Shown one piece after another: positions 7,216 to 16,064 of a DNA stretch of 32,532 nt. The DNA comes from Actinomycetales bacterium (GTDB taxonomy: Bacteria > Actinomycetota > Actinomycetes > S36-B12), in the NCBI GenBank assembly GCA_018970765.1, contig JAGWVT010000028.1:1-32532 (forward strand), given 5' to 3'. The notes under the pieces were generated by a model. It was not told the DNA's origin, made no database searches, and was given only the letters and a program-made list of their open reading frames with translations. Position numbers and translations under genes: made by a program. How positions within the stretch are numbered: the stretch's first letter is position 1; the number at the start of each line of letters is the position of its first letter.

Positions 7216-9807
7216 ATGGATATTGCATTCACTACGAAGAGCCAGGAGGCCCTCGGCGCCGCAGTGCGCCTGGCAGCGGCCGATGGCAATGCCCAGGTCG
7301 AGCCGCTACACATCCTGGACTCGCTGGTGCAGCAGGGTCCAGGGATCGCATCGGCTCTTCTTGAGGCGGTCGGCGCCGATATTGCACGCCTGACCCAACA
7401 GGTTCGCGCGGCAGTGTCTGCCCTGCCCTCTGCATCCGGCAGTTCAGTGTCGGCACCGCAAATGGGTTCGGCGGCCTACCGCGTCATCACCGAAGCCAAG
7501 TCGCTCGCTGATCAGCGTGGCGATGAATATGTCAGCACCGAGCATCTGCTCATCGGACTCGCCAAGGCTGGCGGTCCGGAGGTTACTGGTCTGCTTAGCG
7601 GCCAGGGCGCAACAGCGGATGCATTGATTGCAGCACTGGATGCAGTGCGAGGAGGAGCACGCGTGACCACACAGGATCCGGAACAGACATTCCAAGCTCT
7701 AGAAAAGTACGGGGTTGACCTGACTGCCCGAGCACGGGAAGGAAAGATCGATCCGGTCATCGGGCGAGATGAAGAGGTGCGTCGCACCATTCAGGTGCTC
7801 TCCCGACGGACGAAGAACAATCCTGTTCTCATCGGTGAACCAGGCGTCGGCAAAACTGCCGTAGTCGAGGGTCTGGCCCGACGCATCGTCGAAGGCGACG
7901 TGCCCACATCGTTGGAGGGCAAGACGCTGATCGCACTCGACCTGGGTGCGATGGTCGCTGGCGCGAAGTATCGCGGTGAATTTGAGGAGCGTCTGAAGGC
8001 TGTCCTGGATGAGATCAAGGCCAGTGATGGTCAGATCATCACGTTCATCGACGAACTGCATACCGTGGTAGGCGCAGGTGCGGGTGGTGACTCCGCGATG
8101 GACGCCGGAAACATGCTCAAGCCGATGCTCGCACGCGGTGAGCTCCGCATGATCGGTGCGACCACGCTGGACGAGTACCGCGAGTACATCGAGAAGGACG
8201 CTGCCCTTGAGCGCCGCTTCCAGCAGGTCATCGTCAACCAGCCGAGCGTCGAGGACACGATCGCGATCCTGCGTGGCATCAAAGAGAAATACGAGGCCCA
8301 TCACAAGGTGGTCATCTCCGATTCAGCTTTGGTCGCAGCCGCGGCCCTGTCGGATCGATACATCACCTCGCGCTTCCTGCCAGACAAGGCCATCGACCTG
8401 ATGGACGAGGCCGCCTCGCGTTTGCGGATGGAGATCGACTCCTCGCCCGTGGAGATCGACGTTCTGCAACGCCAGGTGGATCGCCTCCGCATGGAAGAAC
8501 TCGCGGTTGCGAAGGAGACCGATGAGGCGTCCCAAGAGCGACTCAGTCGACTACGCGCTGAAATTGCCGACAAGGACGAGGAACTGCGCGGGTTGCGAAC
8601 CCGATGGGAGACCGAAAAGAAGGATCTTGATCGCATCGGTGAGATCAAGATCCTCATCGACGATCTGCGCTCGGTTGCCGAGCGCGCGCAGCGCGAGGGC
8701 GACTTCGAGCAGGCCTCACGCATCCTCTATGGCGAGATTCCAACATTCGAAGAGGAGCTGGCCCGCGTCACCGCGGCAACCAACGATCGCGCGTCGATGG
8801 TGCAGGAGGAAGTCACCGCGGATGACATCGCCGAGGTCGTTGCCGCGTGGACCGGAATCCCCGCAGGCCGATTGCTTGAGGGTGAATCGCAGAAGTTGCT
8901 CCGCATGGAAGAGGAGCTCGGGCGCCGAGTCATCGGGCAACGTGAAGCCGTCGACGAGGTCTCCGATGCGGTGCGTCGGGCACGTGCCGGCGTCTCTGAT
9001 CCGAACCGACCGACTGGATCCTTCCTGTTCCTCGGCCCAACCGGTGTCGGCAAGACCGAACTCGCCAAGGCACTGGCGGAGTTCCTCTTCGATGACGAAC
9101 GGGCCATGGTGCGCATCGACATGAGCGAGTACTCCGAGAAGCACTCGGTCTCGCGACTCGTCGGCGCGCCGCCCGGATACGTTGGCTACGAAGAAGGTGG
9201 GCAGTTGACCGAAGCGGTTCGCCGCCGCCCCTACTCAGTGGTGCTGCTCGACGAGGTTGAGAAGGCGCACCCAGAGGTTTTCGACATCCTGCTGCAGGTG
9301 CTAGACGACGGGCGCCTGACGGACGGCCAGGGGCGGACCGTTGACTTCCGTAATGTGATCTTGATCTTGACCTCGAACCTCGGATCGCAGTACTTGATCG
9401 ACCTGACCGTTCCCTACGAGGAGCGCAAGGAGCAGGTGCTGGCTGCGGTTCGTCAGCAGTTCCGACCGGAGTTCCTCAACAGGCTCGACGCGGTGGTGAC
9501 CTTTAATCCGCTCGACCGCGCTGAGCTGGGACGTGTGGCTGACCTGCAGCTGGAGCAACTACAGGCTCGACTGGACGATCGTCGCATCGTGCTGGATGTC
9601 ACCGAAGACGCGAAGGCGTGGTTGGTCAACCGCGGTTTCGATCCGATCTACGGGGCACGTCCATTGCGTCGTCTGGTGCAGACCGCCGTTGGCGACAAGT
9701 TGGCCAAGGGACTTCTGAGCGGCGAGATTCGGGACGGGGACACTGTGCTGGTCGATAGCGTCCCCGACGGTAAGGACCTCAGCGTGGCAACTGTGGTCGC
9801 CGCCTAG
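7216..9807 (+). CDS. clpB: ATP-dependent disaggregase ClpB (Hsp100)
   Basis: ClpB is a hexameric AAA+ ring that pulls proteins out of aggregates and passes them to DnaK-DnaJ-GrpE. The 863-residue length is normal. Order: N-terminal Clp repeat domain (1-145), first AAA+ module with GEPGVGKT near 207 and [12 protein letters not shown] near 276, a coiled-coil middle domain (about 400-520) needed for work with DnaK, second AAA+ module with GPTGVGKT near 606 and [12 protein letters not shown] near 674, and the C-terminal D2 small domain. The middle domain separates it from ClpC and ClpA. AAGGA lies 7 bases before the ATG. The gene follows hspR by 42 bases, with no HAIR of its own, so it is probably read from the dnaK promoter. 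Its stop overlaps the stop of the convergent DUF4031 gene. Confidence 0.98.
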   Translation: MDIAFTTKSQEALGAAVRLAAADGNAQVEPLHILDSLVQQGPGIASALLEAVGADIARLTQQVRAAVSALPSASGSSVSAPQMGSAAYRVITEAKSLADQRGDEYVSTEHLLIGLAKAGGPEVTGLLSGQGATADALIAALDAVRGGARVTTQDPEQTFQALEKYGVDLTARAREGKIDPVIGRDEEVRRTIQVLSRRTKNNPVLIGEPGVGKTAVVEGLARRIVEGDVPTSLEGKTLIALDLGAMVAGAKYRGEFEERLKAVLDEIKASDGQIITFIDELHTVVGAGAGGDSAMDAGNMLKPMLARGELRMIGATTLDEYREYIEKDAALERRFQQVIVNQPSVEDTIAILRGIKEKYEAHHKVVISDSALVAAAALSDRYITSRFLPDKAIDLMDEAASRLRMEIDSSPVEIDVLQRQVDRLRMEELAVAKETDEASQERLSRLRAEIADKDEELRGLRTRWETEKKDLDRIGEIKILIDDLRSVAERAQREGDFEQASRILYGEIPTFEEELARVTAATNDRASMVQEEVTADDIAEVVAAWTGIPAGRLLEGESQKLLRMEEELGRRVIGQREAVDEVSDAVRRARAGVSDPNRPTGSFLFLGPTGVGKTELAKALAEFLFDDERAMVRIDMSEYSEKHSVSRLVGAPPGYVGYEEGGQLTEAVRRRPYSVVLLDEVEKAHPEVFDILLQVLDDGRLTDGQGRTVDFRNVILILTSNLGSQYLIDLTVPYEERKEQVLAAVRQQFRPEFLNRLDAVVTFNPLDRAELGRVADLQLEQLQARLDDRRIVLDVTEDAKAWLVNRGFDPIYGARPLRRLVQTAVGDKLAKGLLSGEIRDGDTVLVDSVPDGKDLSVATVVAA

Positions 9808-10097
9808 GGCGCCGCAGTTCTTGGCTGGCCGGATGCATCAACGCGGGCCGCGGGTCGACGCAGACCTGCGGCCCGCAGTGCTTCCACAATCTGTCGGCTG
9901 GTGACCGGGCGGGCACCTGCCTCGATTGCGCGAAGTCGATAGTCCTCCGGGATGTCGTAGTGATCACCGGAGAAGCCACGCTCGGGAACGCCAAGCCCGC
10001 GGGCAAACTCGTGTAATTCAGCCAGGGAGGTATCGCTGACCAGGTGACACCAGAGTCGATCCCGCCAGGGCCAGTGCGCCTCGTCGACCAAGATCAC
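9804..10097 (-). CDS. DUF4031 domain protein
   Basis: A 97-residue protein of the DUF4031 family, common in actinobacteria; the biochemical role is unknown. Visible family features are the start [20 protein letters not shown], then [31 protein letters not shown] with conserved His, Asp and Tyr, and a C-terminal helix [15 protein letters not shown]. The start is GTG at 10097, with a GGGG purine run about 10 bases upstream. The preceding aminotransferase gene ends 31 bases before, so the two probably form one transcript. Its TAG overlaps the clpB TAG tail to tail by two bases. The 3' end holds a strong hairpin (9843-9876). Confidence 0.88.
   Translation of the reverse strand: MILVDEAHWPWRDRLWCHLVSDTSLAELHEFARGLGVPERGFSGDHYDIPEDYRLRAIEAGARPVTSRQIVEALRAAGLRRPAARVDASGQPRTAAP
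9843..9876. terminator. Strong hairpin after clpB, possible terminator
   Basis: GCGGGCCGCGGGTC, loop GACGCA, GACCTGCGGCCCGC: a 14-bp stem with one G-T pair, starting 36 bases after the clpB stop and lying inside the 3' end of the convergent DUF4031 gene. It has no T run in either direction, so termination would be of the T-less kind reported in actinobacteria, or the hairpin may only protect the 3' end of the mRNA. Confidence 0.4.
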
Positions 10098-10108
10098 GGT
10101 GTTGCCCC

Positions 10109-10164
10109 GTCAGTGCCCATCTGGCCCGTCAGTGCCCATCAGGCCCATCAGGCCCAACATGCCC
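10109..10164. repeat. Degenerate tandem repeat over the aminotransferase stop codon
   Basis: Six units of 9-10 bases, read on the plus strand as GTCAGTGCCC, ATCTGGCCC, GTCAGTGCCC, ATCAGGCCC, ATCAGGCCC, AACATGCCC. The first four form a 19-base direct repeat with one mismatch. The stop codon of the aminotransferase (10129-10131) lies inside the third unit, and the protein tail is a matching GPDGPDGH. The pattern suggests slipped-strand duplication. Confidence 0.8.
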
Positions 10165-11331
10165 GTCCGGTCGCATAACTTGGAGGCGATCGATCGCTTG
10201 GGCCAACACGGCTGGTTGTTTGCAGAACGCCCAGCGCACGTAGGGTGCGCCGACAGATGGATCGTCACAGAACACTTGATGGGGAATGGCAACCACGCCC
10301 GCCTTTTCGGGTAAAGCTTCACAGAAGGTCATTCCGTCAGGAAAGCCCAGTGGCGTGACATCGGTGGTCACGAAGTAAGTGCCCTGCGGTTCGATCACTC
10401 GCATGCCAATGTCGGCCAGGCCGGCAACGAGGATGTCCCGTTGGGCCTGCAGGCCGGCGCGAAACTCACTGAAATACGTGTCGTCCATGCCCAGGCCAAC
10501 TGCCATCGCGTATTGAAATGGCCCACCGGACACGTAGGACAGATGCTGGCGCACCACGCGCACCGCTCGAATCAGATCGGCAGGCCCACTTGCCCAGCCC
10601 ACCTTCCAACCGGTGAATGAAAAAGACTTGCCACCCGATCCGATGGTGACCGTGCGTTCGAACATCCCGGGCAATGTGGCAATTGGGATATGCGGATGAC
10701 CAGCGAACCATAGGTGTTCGTAGGCCTCGTCGGCGATGACCAGACAATCGTTGTTGATGGCAATCTCCGCAATGACCTGCAGTTCTTCACGCGTGAAGAC
10801 CACCCCTGATGGATTGTGGGGTGAGTTCAGCAGGATCGCGCGCGTACTGGGTGTGACGCGCGCCTGCAGTGCCGCCAGGTCTGGTCGAAGGTCAGGCCCG
10901 GACAATGGCACCCCAATGCGCCTGCCACCGGCCAGGCTCACGCCGGCGGCATAGACGTCGAACCAGGGTTCGAACATGACGACCTCGTCACCGGCGTCTA
11001 TGAGTGCAAGCAGGGTTGCCTGGAGCGCCTCAGATGCACCCGTGGCAACGACCACGCCCAGATCCGGATCGACCTCGAGGCCGTAGAAGCGCCGCTGGTG
11101 TTCAGCGATGGCCTGGCGCAGGACCGGAAGTCCATTCGGTGGCGGGTATTGATTGCCTCGTCCCTCGGCGATGGCCTGCATCGCTGCCTCGCGCATGATG
11201 AGTGGGCCGTCGGTATCCGGGAACCCTTGGCCCAGGTTGATGGCACCGGTCTGCATTGCCAGCGTGGACATGCGAGCAAAGATGGACACCGCGTGCTCTT
11301 CCATGCGCGGTACTAGTAGGCGCTCGCCCAT
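10129..11331 (-). CDS. PLP-dependent class I/II aminotransferase
   Basis: A cytoplasmic fold-type I aminotransferase of 400 residues. Seen: INLGQGFPDTDGP near 31, the ring-binding NSPHNPSGVV near 169, the cofactor Asp in VIADEAYEHLW near 198-207 and the PLP lysine K235 in GSGGKSFSFTGWKVGWASGP. The GFPDTDGP opening is typical of the kynurenine/glutamine aminotransferase and DapC-like branch (N-succinyldiaminopimelate or methionine aminotransferase are common labels); the substrate cannot be fixed from sequence. The start at 11331 has TAGCGT 6 bases upstream, pointing to a leaderless message. The last dozen residues (VGPDGPDGH) are encoded by a tandem repeat and look like a recent extension. 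Confidence 0.9.
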   Translation of the reverse strand: MGERLLVPRMEEHAVSIFARMSTLAMQTGAINLGQGFPDTDGPLIMREAAMQAIAEGRGNQYPPPNGLPVLRQAIAEHQRRFYGLEVDPDLGVVVATGASEALQATLLALIDAGDEVVMFEPWFDVYAAGVSLAGGRRIGVPLSGPDLRPDLAALQARVTPSTRAILLNSPHNPSGVVFTREELQVIAEIAINNDCLVIADEAYEHLWFAGHPHIPIATLPGMFERTVTIGSGGKSFSFTGWKVGWASGPADLIRAVRVVRQHLSYVSGGPFQYAMAVGLGMDDTYFSEFRAGLQAQRDILVAGLADIGMRVIEPQGTYFVTTDVTPLGFPDGMTFCEALPEKAGVVAIPHQVFCDDPSVGAPYVRWAFCKQPAVLAQAIDRLQVMRPDGHVGPDGPDGH

Positions 11332-11337
11332 GGCTGA

Positions 11338-11343
11338 ACGCTA
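11338..11343 (-). promoter_or_regulatory. Candidate -10 box for leaderless aminotransferase gene
   Basis: The minus strand reads TAGCGT, then 6 bases, then ATG, the same box and spacing as before fdhD. No Shine-Dalgarno and no clear -35 box are seen. Confidence 0.45.
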
Positions 11344-11409
11344 CTGACAGCCGTGACTGGACTGAAAGGATCAGGGGACCGGAGCGGACCGATTGGAGGG
11401 GTAGTTCAC

Positions 11410-12603
11410 GTGCTCACTGAATTCCCCGTCGTCGATCCTGTCGGTCCGGCGCAGGCGGCAATGCCCGAGGCCACCCGCGTCATCGCCGAGTTCATTGCGC
11501 CTGCTGCAACCGCCGTCGACCAATCGGGGGTGCCGCGTAGCCACTGGGACCGGCTGGCTGAGGCCGATCTATTGCCCGTGGGTCGGTCAACCGCGCAGAC
11601 CAGGGAGATCACCGAGTTACTTGCCGGCGCCGATGCTTCAACCTGGTTCTGTTGGGCGCAGCATGCGTCCCCGACCAATCTGATTGCCGGTGCTGAACAG
11701 ACTTCCGAAAACCCCGACCTGCCGTCCCTGCGAGCGCGCTACCTGCCGGACTTGCGCAGCGGTGCACTGTTGGCCGCAACAGCATTCGCGCATGTGCGAC
11801 GCCCCGGGCCACCCAACCCGGTGGCGGTGCGCACGCCGACCGGCTGGCAGGTCAGCGGCACCCTGGACTGGGTCACGTCCTGGGATATCGCCGACGTTGT
11901 GCAGATCATGGTGCGCGGCAGTGGGCCGGACCAGGATCGATTCCTGTGCTTCTTGCTTGCCACGCGGGAGCGCATTGAGGGCTTGACCGTAGGCCCACCG
12001 CTGCAGCTTTTGGCGATGAGTGGGACGCATACCCGGCCGGTGCAATTGCACAACCTCCACGTTCCCACTGAACGAGTGATCGCCGTGCTTGATGTACCGA
12101 CCTGGCAGGCGCAGGATGCGCTGCGTACTGCGCAGGCCAGCCCCGCCATCTTCGGGCTCATTCGAGCGGGCCTAGCTGAACTGCAGGTCATTGCTGACAG
12201 TGGGTCCGGACGTCGGCAGGTCGCCGAACTTCTCGAACGAGGAGTGCAGGACTGCCGAGCATTGCGCGCAGCCGCGTACGCGCTGACCGATGCAGATGAC
12301 ACGACGGCGAGCGGCATCGCAACTGCCCTTGATCTTCGTGCTGCGGTCCTTGACCTTGCCGTTCAGGTCGCCACCAGCGTCATCACTCAACGCGCCGGTG
12401 CGGCAATGCTCACTGGCTGCTCGGCTGAGCGGCGACTACGCGAAACGATGTTCCTGCAGGTGCAGGCACAAACCGCTGCGACCCGTCAGGCAATGAACGC
12501 GCGCGCACTTGATCGGCCTCATCGGTTTCGTGGCACCGGGAGCACCCTTGGTACTGAAATGGTCGAGCCCACGTCATTGGTGGCAGTCACCGAACACAGG
12601 TGA
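11410..12603 (+). CDS. Acyl-CoA dehydrogenase-like flavoprotein
   Basis: A 397-residue protein with the layout of the acyl-CoA dehydrogenase superfamily: a helical N-terminal part, a beta middle domain (ATAFAHVRRPGPPNPVAVRT, then GWQVSGTLDWVTSWDIADVV around residues 135-165, where FAD and substrate normally sit) and a helical C-terminal half. The family oxidises acyl-CoA esters or, in the HsaA/DszC branch, hydroxylates aromatic compounds with reduced flavin. The usual catalytic Glu cannot be placed with confidence and the sequence is divergent, so the reaction is unknown. GTG at 11410 is chosen because GGAGGGG lies 8 bases upstream; the frame is open further upstream to 11353. Its end overlaps the convergent protease gene by 85 bases. 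Confidence 0.75.
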   Translation: MLTEFPVVDPVGPAQAAMPEATRVIAEFIAPAATAVDQSGVPRSHWDRLAEADLLPVGRSTAQTREITELLAGADASTWFCWAQHASPTNLIAGAEQTSENPDLPSLRARYLPDLRSGALLAATAFAHVRRPGPPNPVAVRTPTGWQVSGTLDWVTSWDIADVVQIMVRGSGPDQDRFLCFLLATRERIEGLTVGPPLQLLAMSGTHTRPVQLHNLHVPTERVIAVLDVPTWQAQDALRTAQASPAIFGLIRAGLAELQVIADSGSGRRQVAELLERGVQDCRALRAAAYALTDADDTTASGIATALDLRAAVLDLAVQVATSVITQRAGAAMLTGCSAERRLRETMFLQVQAQTAATRQAMNARALDRPHRFRGTGSTLGTEMVEPTSLVAVTEHR

Positions 12604-14009
12604 CGGACGCGGCGTAAACCGTGAATCACCGCCGCTCCAGACTTGATCGTGGCTCCCTTTGGTGCTCCGCCATCAATCGGCACACAGACCACCGATGGGG
12701 TGCGCAAAGGTGAGCCGTTCCCTTCACTTCGACTGGTACTAATCCGCACTGTGTCTGCGTCAACCCAGCGCCAGGACAGAATCCGACCAGGCGTTGGAAC
12801 CGGCAACGGCGTTACGGTCTGCGGCTGCGAGGCGGGTGAATCACCGAGGTCCGTAGACGCGAATCCGGAGACGCTGTAAGAACTGCCGTTCGTCAAGCCG
12901 GTGATGACACAGCTTGGGCGAATTTCGTCGGTGCGCTGTTTGGCATAACAGGCGTAGGAGGCACCTGTGGCCGCATCAACTGCAGACGCAGCGAACTGCG
13001 CTGCAGGTGTGCTGGGGTCGGCATCGAGAAACGTCACCCGAATCGCCTGATGGAGCGGAATGGCCGTGACCTCGGGTGCGAAAGTCGGCTGGGCTCGACC
13101 TAGCGCATTGTGTTCGCGCAGGAAGTCGGTCATGGCTTCAATCTTGGTGTAAACACCTGGACGGTCACCGGCGCATTCCACGCCCCAACTGGTGATACCA
13201 ACAAGTCGAGCTTGGCGTCCGTCACCGACAACAAGTGGACCACCGGAGTCGCCCTGACAACTGTCGATAACGGCGCCCTGCGGGCCGACACCGACAGCGC
13301 ACAACATTGTGGTCGGATCGACGTCTTCGGCGTCAAAGCCATAGAACTGCGTCGCGTCGACCGAATAGCGATGGCCACCCCCGCAGGCGCGTGCCGGAAA
13401 CAGGGTTACCCGCCCGGCGTGCAGGGTGCGCGGATAGGAGGGCGGGTAACTGCGGACGCTGCCCCAGCCTGCGATGCGCGCTGTCATACCCGCCATGGCG
13501 TATGCACTGTGTTCGGCTGGCAGCATCGGCAGCAACGGTCGCCGGTTCTCCACCGGAGTTGTCAGCGTGAGGATGGCCAAGTCGTTTCGCCCGGTGCGTG
13601 GATCGAACTTTGGGTGAACAGCAACTTTTGTGACGATGAAACGACGGATGGCACTCGTTTTCAGCACCGAACCCACGCCGACGACCAGTTCATGTGGCTC
13701 AACGGTACGAATCTGACCGAGGGTTGATGAGTCGGGATCGACGACGCAGTGCGCGGCCGTGACAACCGTGGACGGCGTAGTCAAGACCCCCGCGCAGTAC
13801 TGCGCCAAGAATGCGCCGTCGCGCTCGAAGCGCTCGGTTTCCAGTAGTGCCACCAGATACGGGAACTGCCCTTGGTCGACGTCGTCGCCGTTGACCACCC
13901 GTGGATCACCGGCATCTGCATGACTGAACGGAGCCCAACTCATGCCGGCCACACCGGCGCCGAGTACGCCCAGCAGGAGTCCTGCGATTGCGGAAGTAAC
14001 GCGTTGCAC
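12519..14009 (-). CDS. Secreted trypsin-like serine protease with Fn3-like repeats
   Basis: An exported S1-family endopeptidase of 496 residues. A signal peptide (QRVTSAIAGLLLGVLGAGVA, cleavage near SHADA-G) precedes the mature start RVVNGDD, which resembles the trypsin IVGG activation site. The triad is complete: H87 in TAAHC, D143 in GRNDLAIL, S255 in GDSGGP. Two Fn3-like repeats follow (about 311-400 and 402-490), each with a Cys-x-Ile/Val turn, and probably bind substrate or cell wall. GTG at 14009 is taken as the start because TACCTT lies exactly 6 bases upstream (leaderless) and gives a normal signal peptide; in-frame starts up to 14180 would run into the SDR gene. The last 28 codons overlap the acyl-CoA dehydrogenase gene. 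Confidence 0.9.
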   Translation of the reverse strand: MQRVTSAIAGLLLGVLGAGVAGMSWAPFSHADAGDPRVVNGDDVDQGQFPYLVALLETERFERDGAFLAQYCAGVLTTPSTVVTAAHCVVDPDSSTLGQIRTVEPHELVVGVGSVLKTSAIRRFIVTKVAVHPKFDPRTGRNDLAILTLTTPVENRRPLLPMLPAEHSAYAMAGMTARIAGWGSVRSYPPSYPRTLHAGRVTLFPARACGGGHRYSVDATQFYGFDAEDVDPTTMLCAVGVGPQGAVIDSCQGDSGGPLVVGDGRQARLVGITSWGVECAGDRPGVYTKIEAMTDFLREHNALGRAQPTFAPEVTAIPLHQAIRVTFLDADPSTPAAQFAASAVDAATGASYACYAKQRTDEIRPSCVITGLTNGSSYSVSGFASTDLGDSPASQPQTVTPLPVPTPGRILSWRWVDADTVRISTSRSEGNGSPLRTPSVVCVPIDGGAPKGATIKSGAAVIHGLRRVRHLCSVTATNDVGSTISVPRVLPVPRNR

Positions 14010-14015
14010 TCTGGG

Positions 14016-14021
14016 AAGGTA
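14016..14021 (-). promoter_or_regulatory. Candidate -10 box for leaderless protease gene
   Basis: The minus strand reads TACCTT, 6 bases, then GTG. It repeats the TAnnnT-N6-start arrangement of fdhD, the aminotransferase, dedA and trmH, and it is the main reason for the chosen start. Confidence 0.35.
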
Positions 14022-14103
14022 GGCACGTGCCACCCGGCACGCCGACTGTTCACGGCCTAGACCGTGGCATCGAGACCTGACTGTGAGGACAAGGAGCCAT
14101 GTC

Positions 14104-14868
14104 ATGGCAACCGCGTTGATTACCGGCCCGACCGCAGGAATCGGCCGCGCATTTGCAGAGGCTTTGGCTGCCAAGGGCATGAACCTGGTCCTGGTGTCCC
14201 GCGATGCAGGCCGACTCGAACAGGTCGCTGCCCAGATACGCGATTCTCAGGGCTCGCACCTGCAGATCGAGGTGTTGCCGGCGGATCTCTCCGATCGCGG
14301 TCAGATAGATCGCGTCGCTGATCGGTTGCGGGATCCGAAGCGACCCGTGCAGGTACTGGTGAACAACGCTGGTTTCGGCTTGGTCCGTGGATTCGGTGAA
14401 ACTGAGATAGATCAGGAACAGCAACTTCTTGACGTCTTGGTCACCGCTGTCCTGCGCCTCACCCACGCTGCAGTGCCTGGCATGGTGACGCGGGGTAAGG
14501 GTGTGATTTTCAATGTCAGCAGCGTTGCGGGGTGGATCACGGGCAGCACGTATTCAGCGGCAAAATCCTGGGTGACGGTGTTTACCGAGGGCCTAGCCCA
14601 AGACCTCAGTGGTACGGGTGTACGTGCTGTTGCGGTGTGTCCGGGTTATGTGCGGACCGAGTTCCATGAGCGTGCCGACATGGACGTCGCGGAAGTTCCT
14701 GCGTGGATGTGGTTGGAGGCAGCGGATGTCGTGGCGCAGGCGTTCCGGGATGCCGAGCAGGGCCGGGTGATCAGTGTGACGGGGCCGCAGTACAAGGCGA
14801 TGGCCACGATCCTGCAACACGCACCGCGGCCACTGGTGCGTCTGGCATCACGTTCCCGAGGTCGCTGA
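14104..14868 (+). CDS. Short-chain dehydrogenase/reductase
   Basis: A cytoplasmic NAD(P)-dependent oxidoreductase of 254 residues, classical SDR. Seen: the cofactor glycine motif TGPTAGIGRAF (7-17), the acidic/basic cofactor stretch SRDAGRL after strand 2, NNAG at 87-90 and the catalytic S140, Y150 and K154 (YSAAK). Arg33 after strand 2 hints at NADP(H). The substrate is unknown; relatives act on ketones, fatty acyl chains or sterols. ATG at 14104 is chosen because AAGGAG lies 7 bases upstream; another ATG at 14099 is out of frame. It diverges from the protease gene and ends three bases before the convergent hypothetical gene at 14872. Confidence 0.93.
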   Translation: MATALITGPTAGIGRAFAEALAAKGMNLVLVSRDAGRLEQVAAQIRDSQGSHLQIEVLPADLSDRGQIDRVADRLRDPKRPVQVLVNNAGFGLVRGFGETEIDQEQQLLDVLVTAVLRLTHAAVPGMVTRGKGVIFNVSSVAGWITGSTYSAAKSWVTVFTEGLAQDLSGTGVRAVAVCPGYVRTEFHERADMDVAEVPAWMWLEAADVVAQAFRDAEQGRVISVTGPQYKAMATILQHAPRPLVRLASRSRGR

Positions 14869-14871
14869 GTA

Positions 14872-15336
14872 CTACAGGTTCAAACGGCGATTCATGCCCC
14901 AATGACTGATCGCGTCGGCCAGTGCAGCGGGCGTCTGTGCAGTGATGAATTCCCAGCCGTGCAGGCGCGCAAGTCGCGCCGATGCGGAGCCTTCGTCCTC
15001 GACTGCGGCAATGCACACTGGTGCATCTGGCCAGTCAGCCGTGGAACTTGGTAGTGCCACTGGGTCGATGAGACCTGGATAAACGAGGCAGTAGCCAGCT
15101 ATTCGTCGGCCCGCACTGCGTTGACCCAGGGCCAGCGCTGGAGCGAACCCCACCGCCTCGTCAAACAGGACGAGCACCAGCGGTGATGTCAGCGTCAGAG
15201 CATGCAAACGGGAATTGACGACGGAAGCGGCTTCACCGACAACCATGACTTGTTCTGGTTCGACGATGAGGCTTGGCGCAGCCTCACTGACACCGGTGTG
15301 GACGATCACCACACACCCTGGGGTGTGTTCTGGCAC
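14872..15336 (-). CDS. Alpha/beta-hydrolase-like protein lacking the catalytic triad
   Basis: No firm family. The 154-residue frame alternates hydrophobic strands and helices as in alpha/beta hydrolases: a strand VVIVHTG, a strand-turn-helix LVLVLFDEAVGFAPALALGQ where the nucleophile elbow should be, IAGYCLVYPGLIDP, and APVCIAAVEDE near the place of the acid residue. The elbow lacks the GxSxG serine, so it is probably not an active hydrolase. It begins with GTG at 15336, 10 bases after the dedA stop, without a strong Shine-Dalgarno, and is likely cotranscribed with dedA; a GTG slightly further in is also possible. Dependence on DedA (lipid carrier handling) is guesswork. Confidence 0.6.
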   Translation of the reverse strand: MPEHTPGCVVIVHTGVSEAAPSLIVEPEQVMVVGEAASVVNSRLHALTLTSPLVLVLFDEAVGFAPALALGQRSAGRRIAGYCLVYPGLIDPVALPSSTADWPDAPVCIAAVEDEGSASARLARLHGWEFITAQTPAALADAISHWGMNRRLNL

Positions 15337-15346
15337 GTGATTGCGT

Positions 15347-16042
15347 CTAGGCGGGGTTGCCGGCAGAGCGCTCACGTCGGTGTTTGATGAACTCCACAAT
15401 CACCGGCACGATGCTTACCACCACGATCAAAATGAGGATGATCTCAATGTTCGCCTTGACGAAGGGAATCGTCCCAAGGAAGTAGCCAGCCACAGTCACG
15501 CAGCCGGCCCAGAAGAACGCACCGATGGCGCTGAAGATCAGGAACCGCCGTGGGTCCATGCGCCCAACTCCGGCGATTGCGGTGATGAAGGTGCGCACGA
15601 TGGGCACGAAGCGGGCCATCACGATGGCGCGCGCCCCGTACTTCTCGAAGAACGCATGGGTCTTATCGACGTAAACCTGCTTGAAGAGCTTGCTGTCCGG
15701 TCGTCGAAAGAGTGCAGGACCGGTCTTCGCCCCGATCCAGTAGCCCACGGCATTGCCCACGAAAGCGGCGATGATCAATAACAGGCTCGCCAACCAGATG
15801 TTGATGCTGATGAAGCCCTGAGCGATGAACAGACCTGTTACGAACAGGAGGGAATCACCTGGCAGGAAGAACCCGATAAGTAGGCCGCACTCGGCGAAGA
15901 TGATGGCCAAGACAACCCAGAAGGCAATATCGCCAAGGTTCGTTAGCAGCGTCTCCGGGTTCAGCCAATCCGGCCCGAGGGCGGAGACCAGAGCAGGTCC
16001 GACCGACTGCAGCGGCGCGAGTAACTCAGTGAGTAGCTCCAT
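15347..16042 (-). CDS. DedA family membrane protein
   Basis: A 231-residue integral membrane protein of the DedA/VTT (SNARE-associated) family. Some members flip lipid carriers such as undecaprenyl phosphate across the inner membrane and affect envelope and drug resistance. Seen: an acidic residue in the first membrane helix (E51 in FAECGLLIGFFLPGDSLL), the PGDSLL turn at 61-66, and the re-entrant signature FFEKYGARAIVMARFVPIVR (131-150) with R144 and R150, then G158. A basic tail (KHRRERSAGN) lies on the cytoplasmic side. The ATG at 16042 has TAGTGT 6 bases upstream, which suggests leaderless translation. The start codon is only 22 bases from that of the divergent trmH-like gene. Confidence 0.94.
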   Translation of the reverse strand: MELLTELLAPLQSVGPALVSALGPDWLNPETLLTNLGDIAFWVVLAIIFAECGLLIGFFLPGDSLLFVTGLFIAQGFISINIWLASLLLIIAAFVGNAVGYWIGAKTGPALFRRPDSKLFKQVYVDKTHAFFEKYGARAIVMARFVPIVRTFITAIAGVGRMDPRRFLIFSAIGAFFWAGCVTVAGYFLGTIPFVKANIEIILILIVVVSIVPVIVEFIKHRRERSAGNPA

Positions 16043-16048
16043 CCTGGG

Positions 16049-16058
16049 ACACTATCGT
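16049..16058. promoter_or_regulatory. Back-to-back -10 boxes of dedA and trmH
   Basis: On the plus strand TATCGT (16053-16058) is followed by 6 bases and the GTG of the TrmH gene. On the minus strand TAGTGT (16054-16049) is followed by 6 bases and the ATG of dedA. The two boxes share the central TA. The arrangement is symmetric and would give two leaderless messages from one melted site. Confidence 0.5.
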
Positions 16059-16064
16059 CACCGC

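Noticed and set aside
13110-13727. Plus-strand open frame of 205 codons inside the protease gene
   Set aside because: The minus strand encodes a complete catalytic triad with the right spacing; the plus frame has no recognisable pattern.
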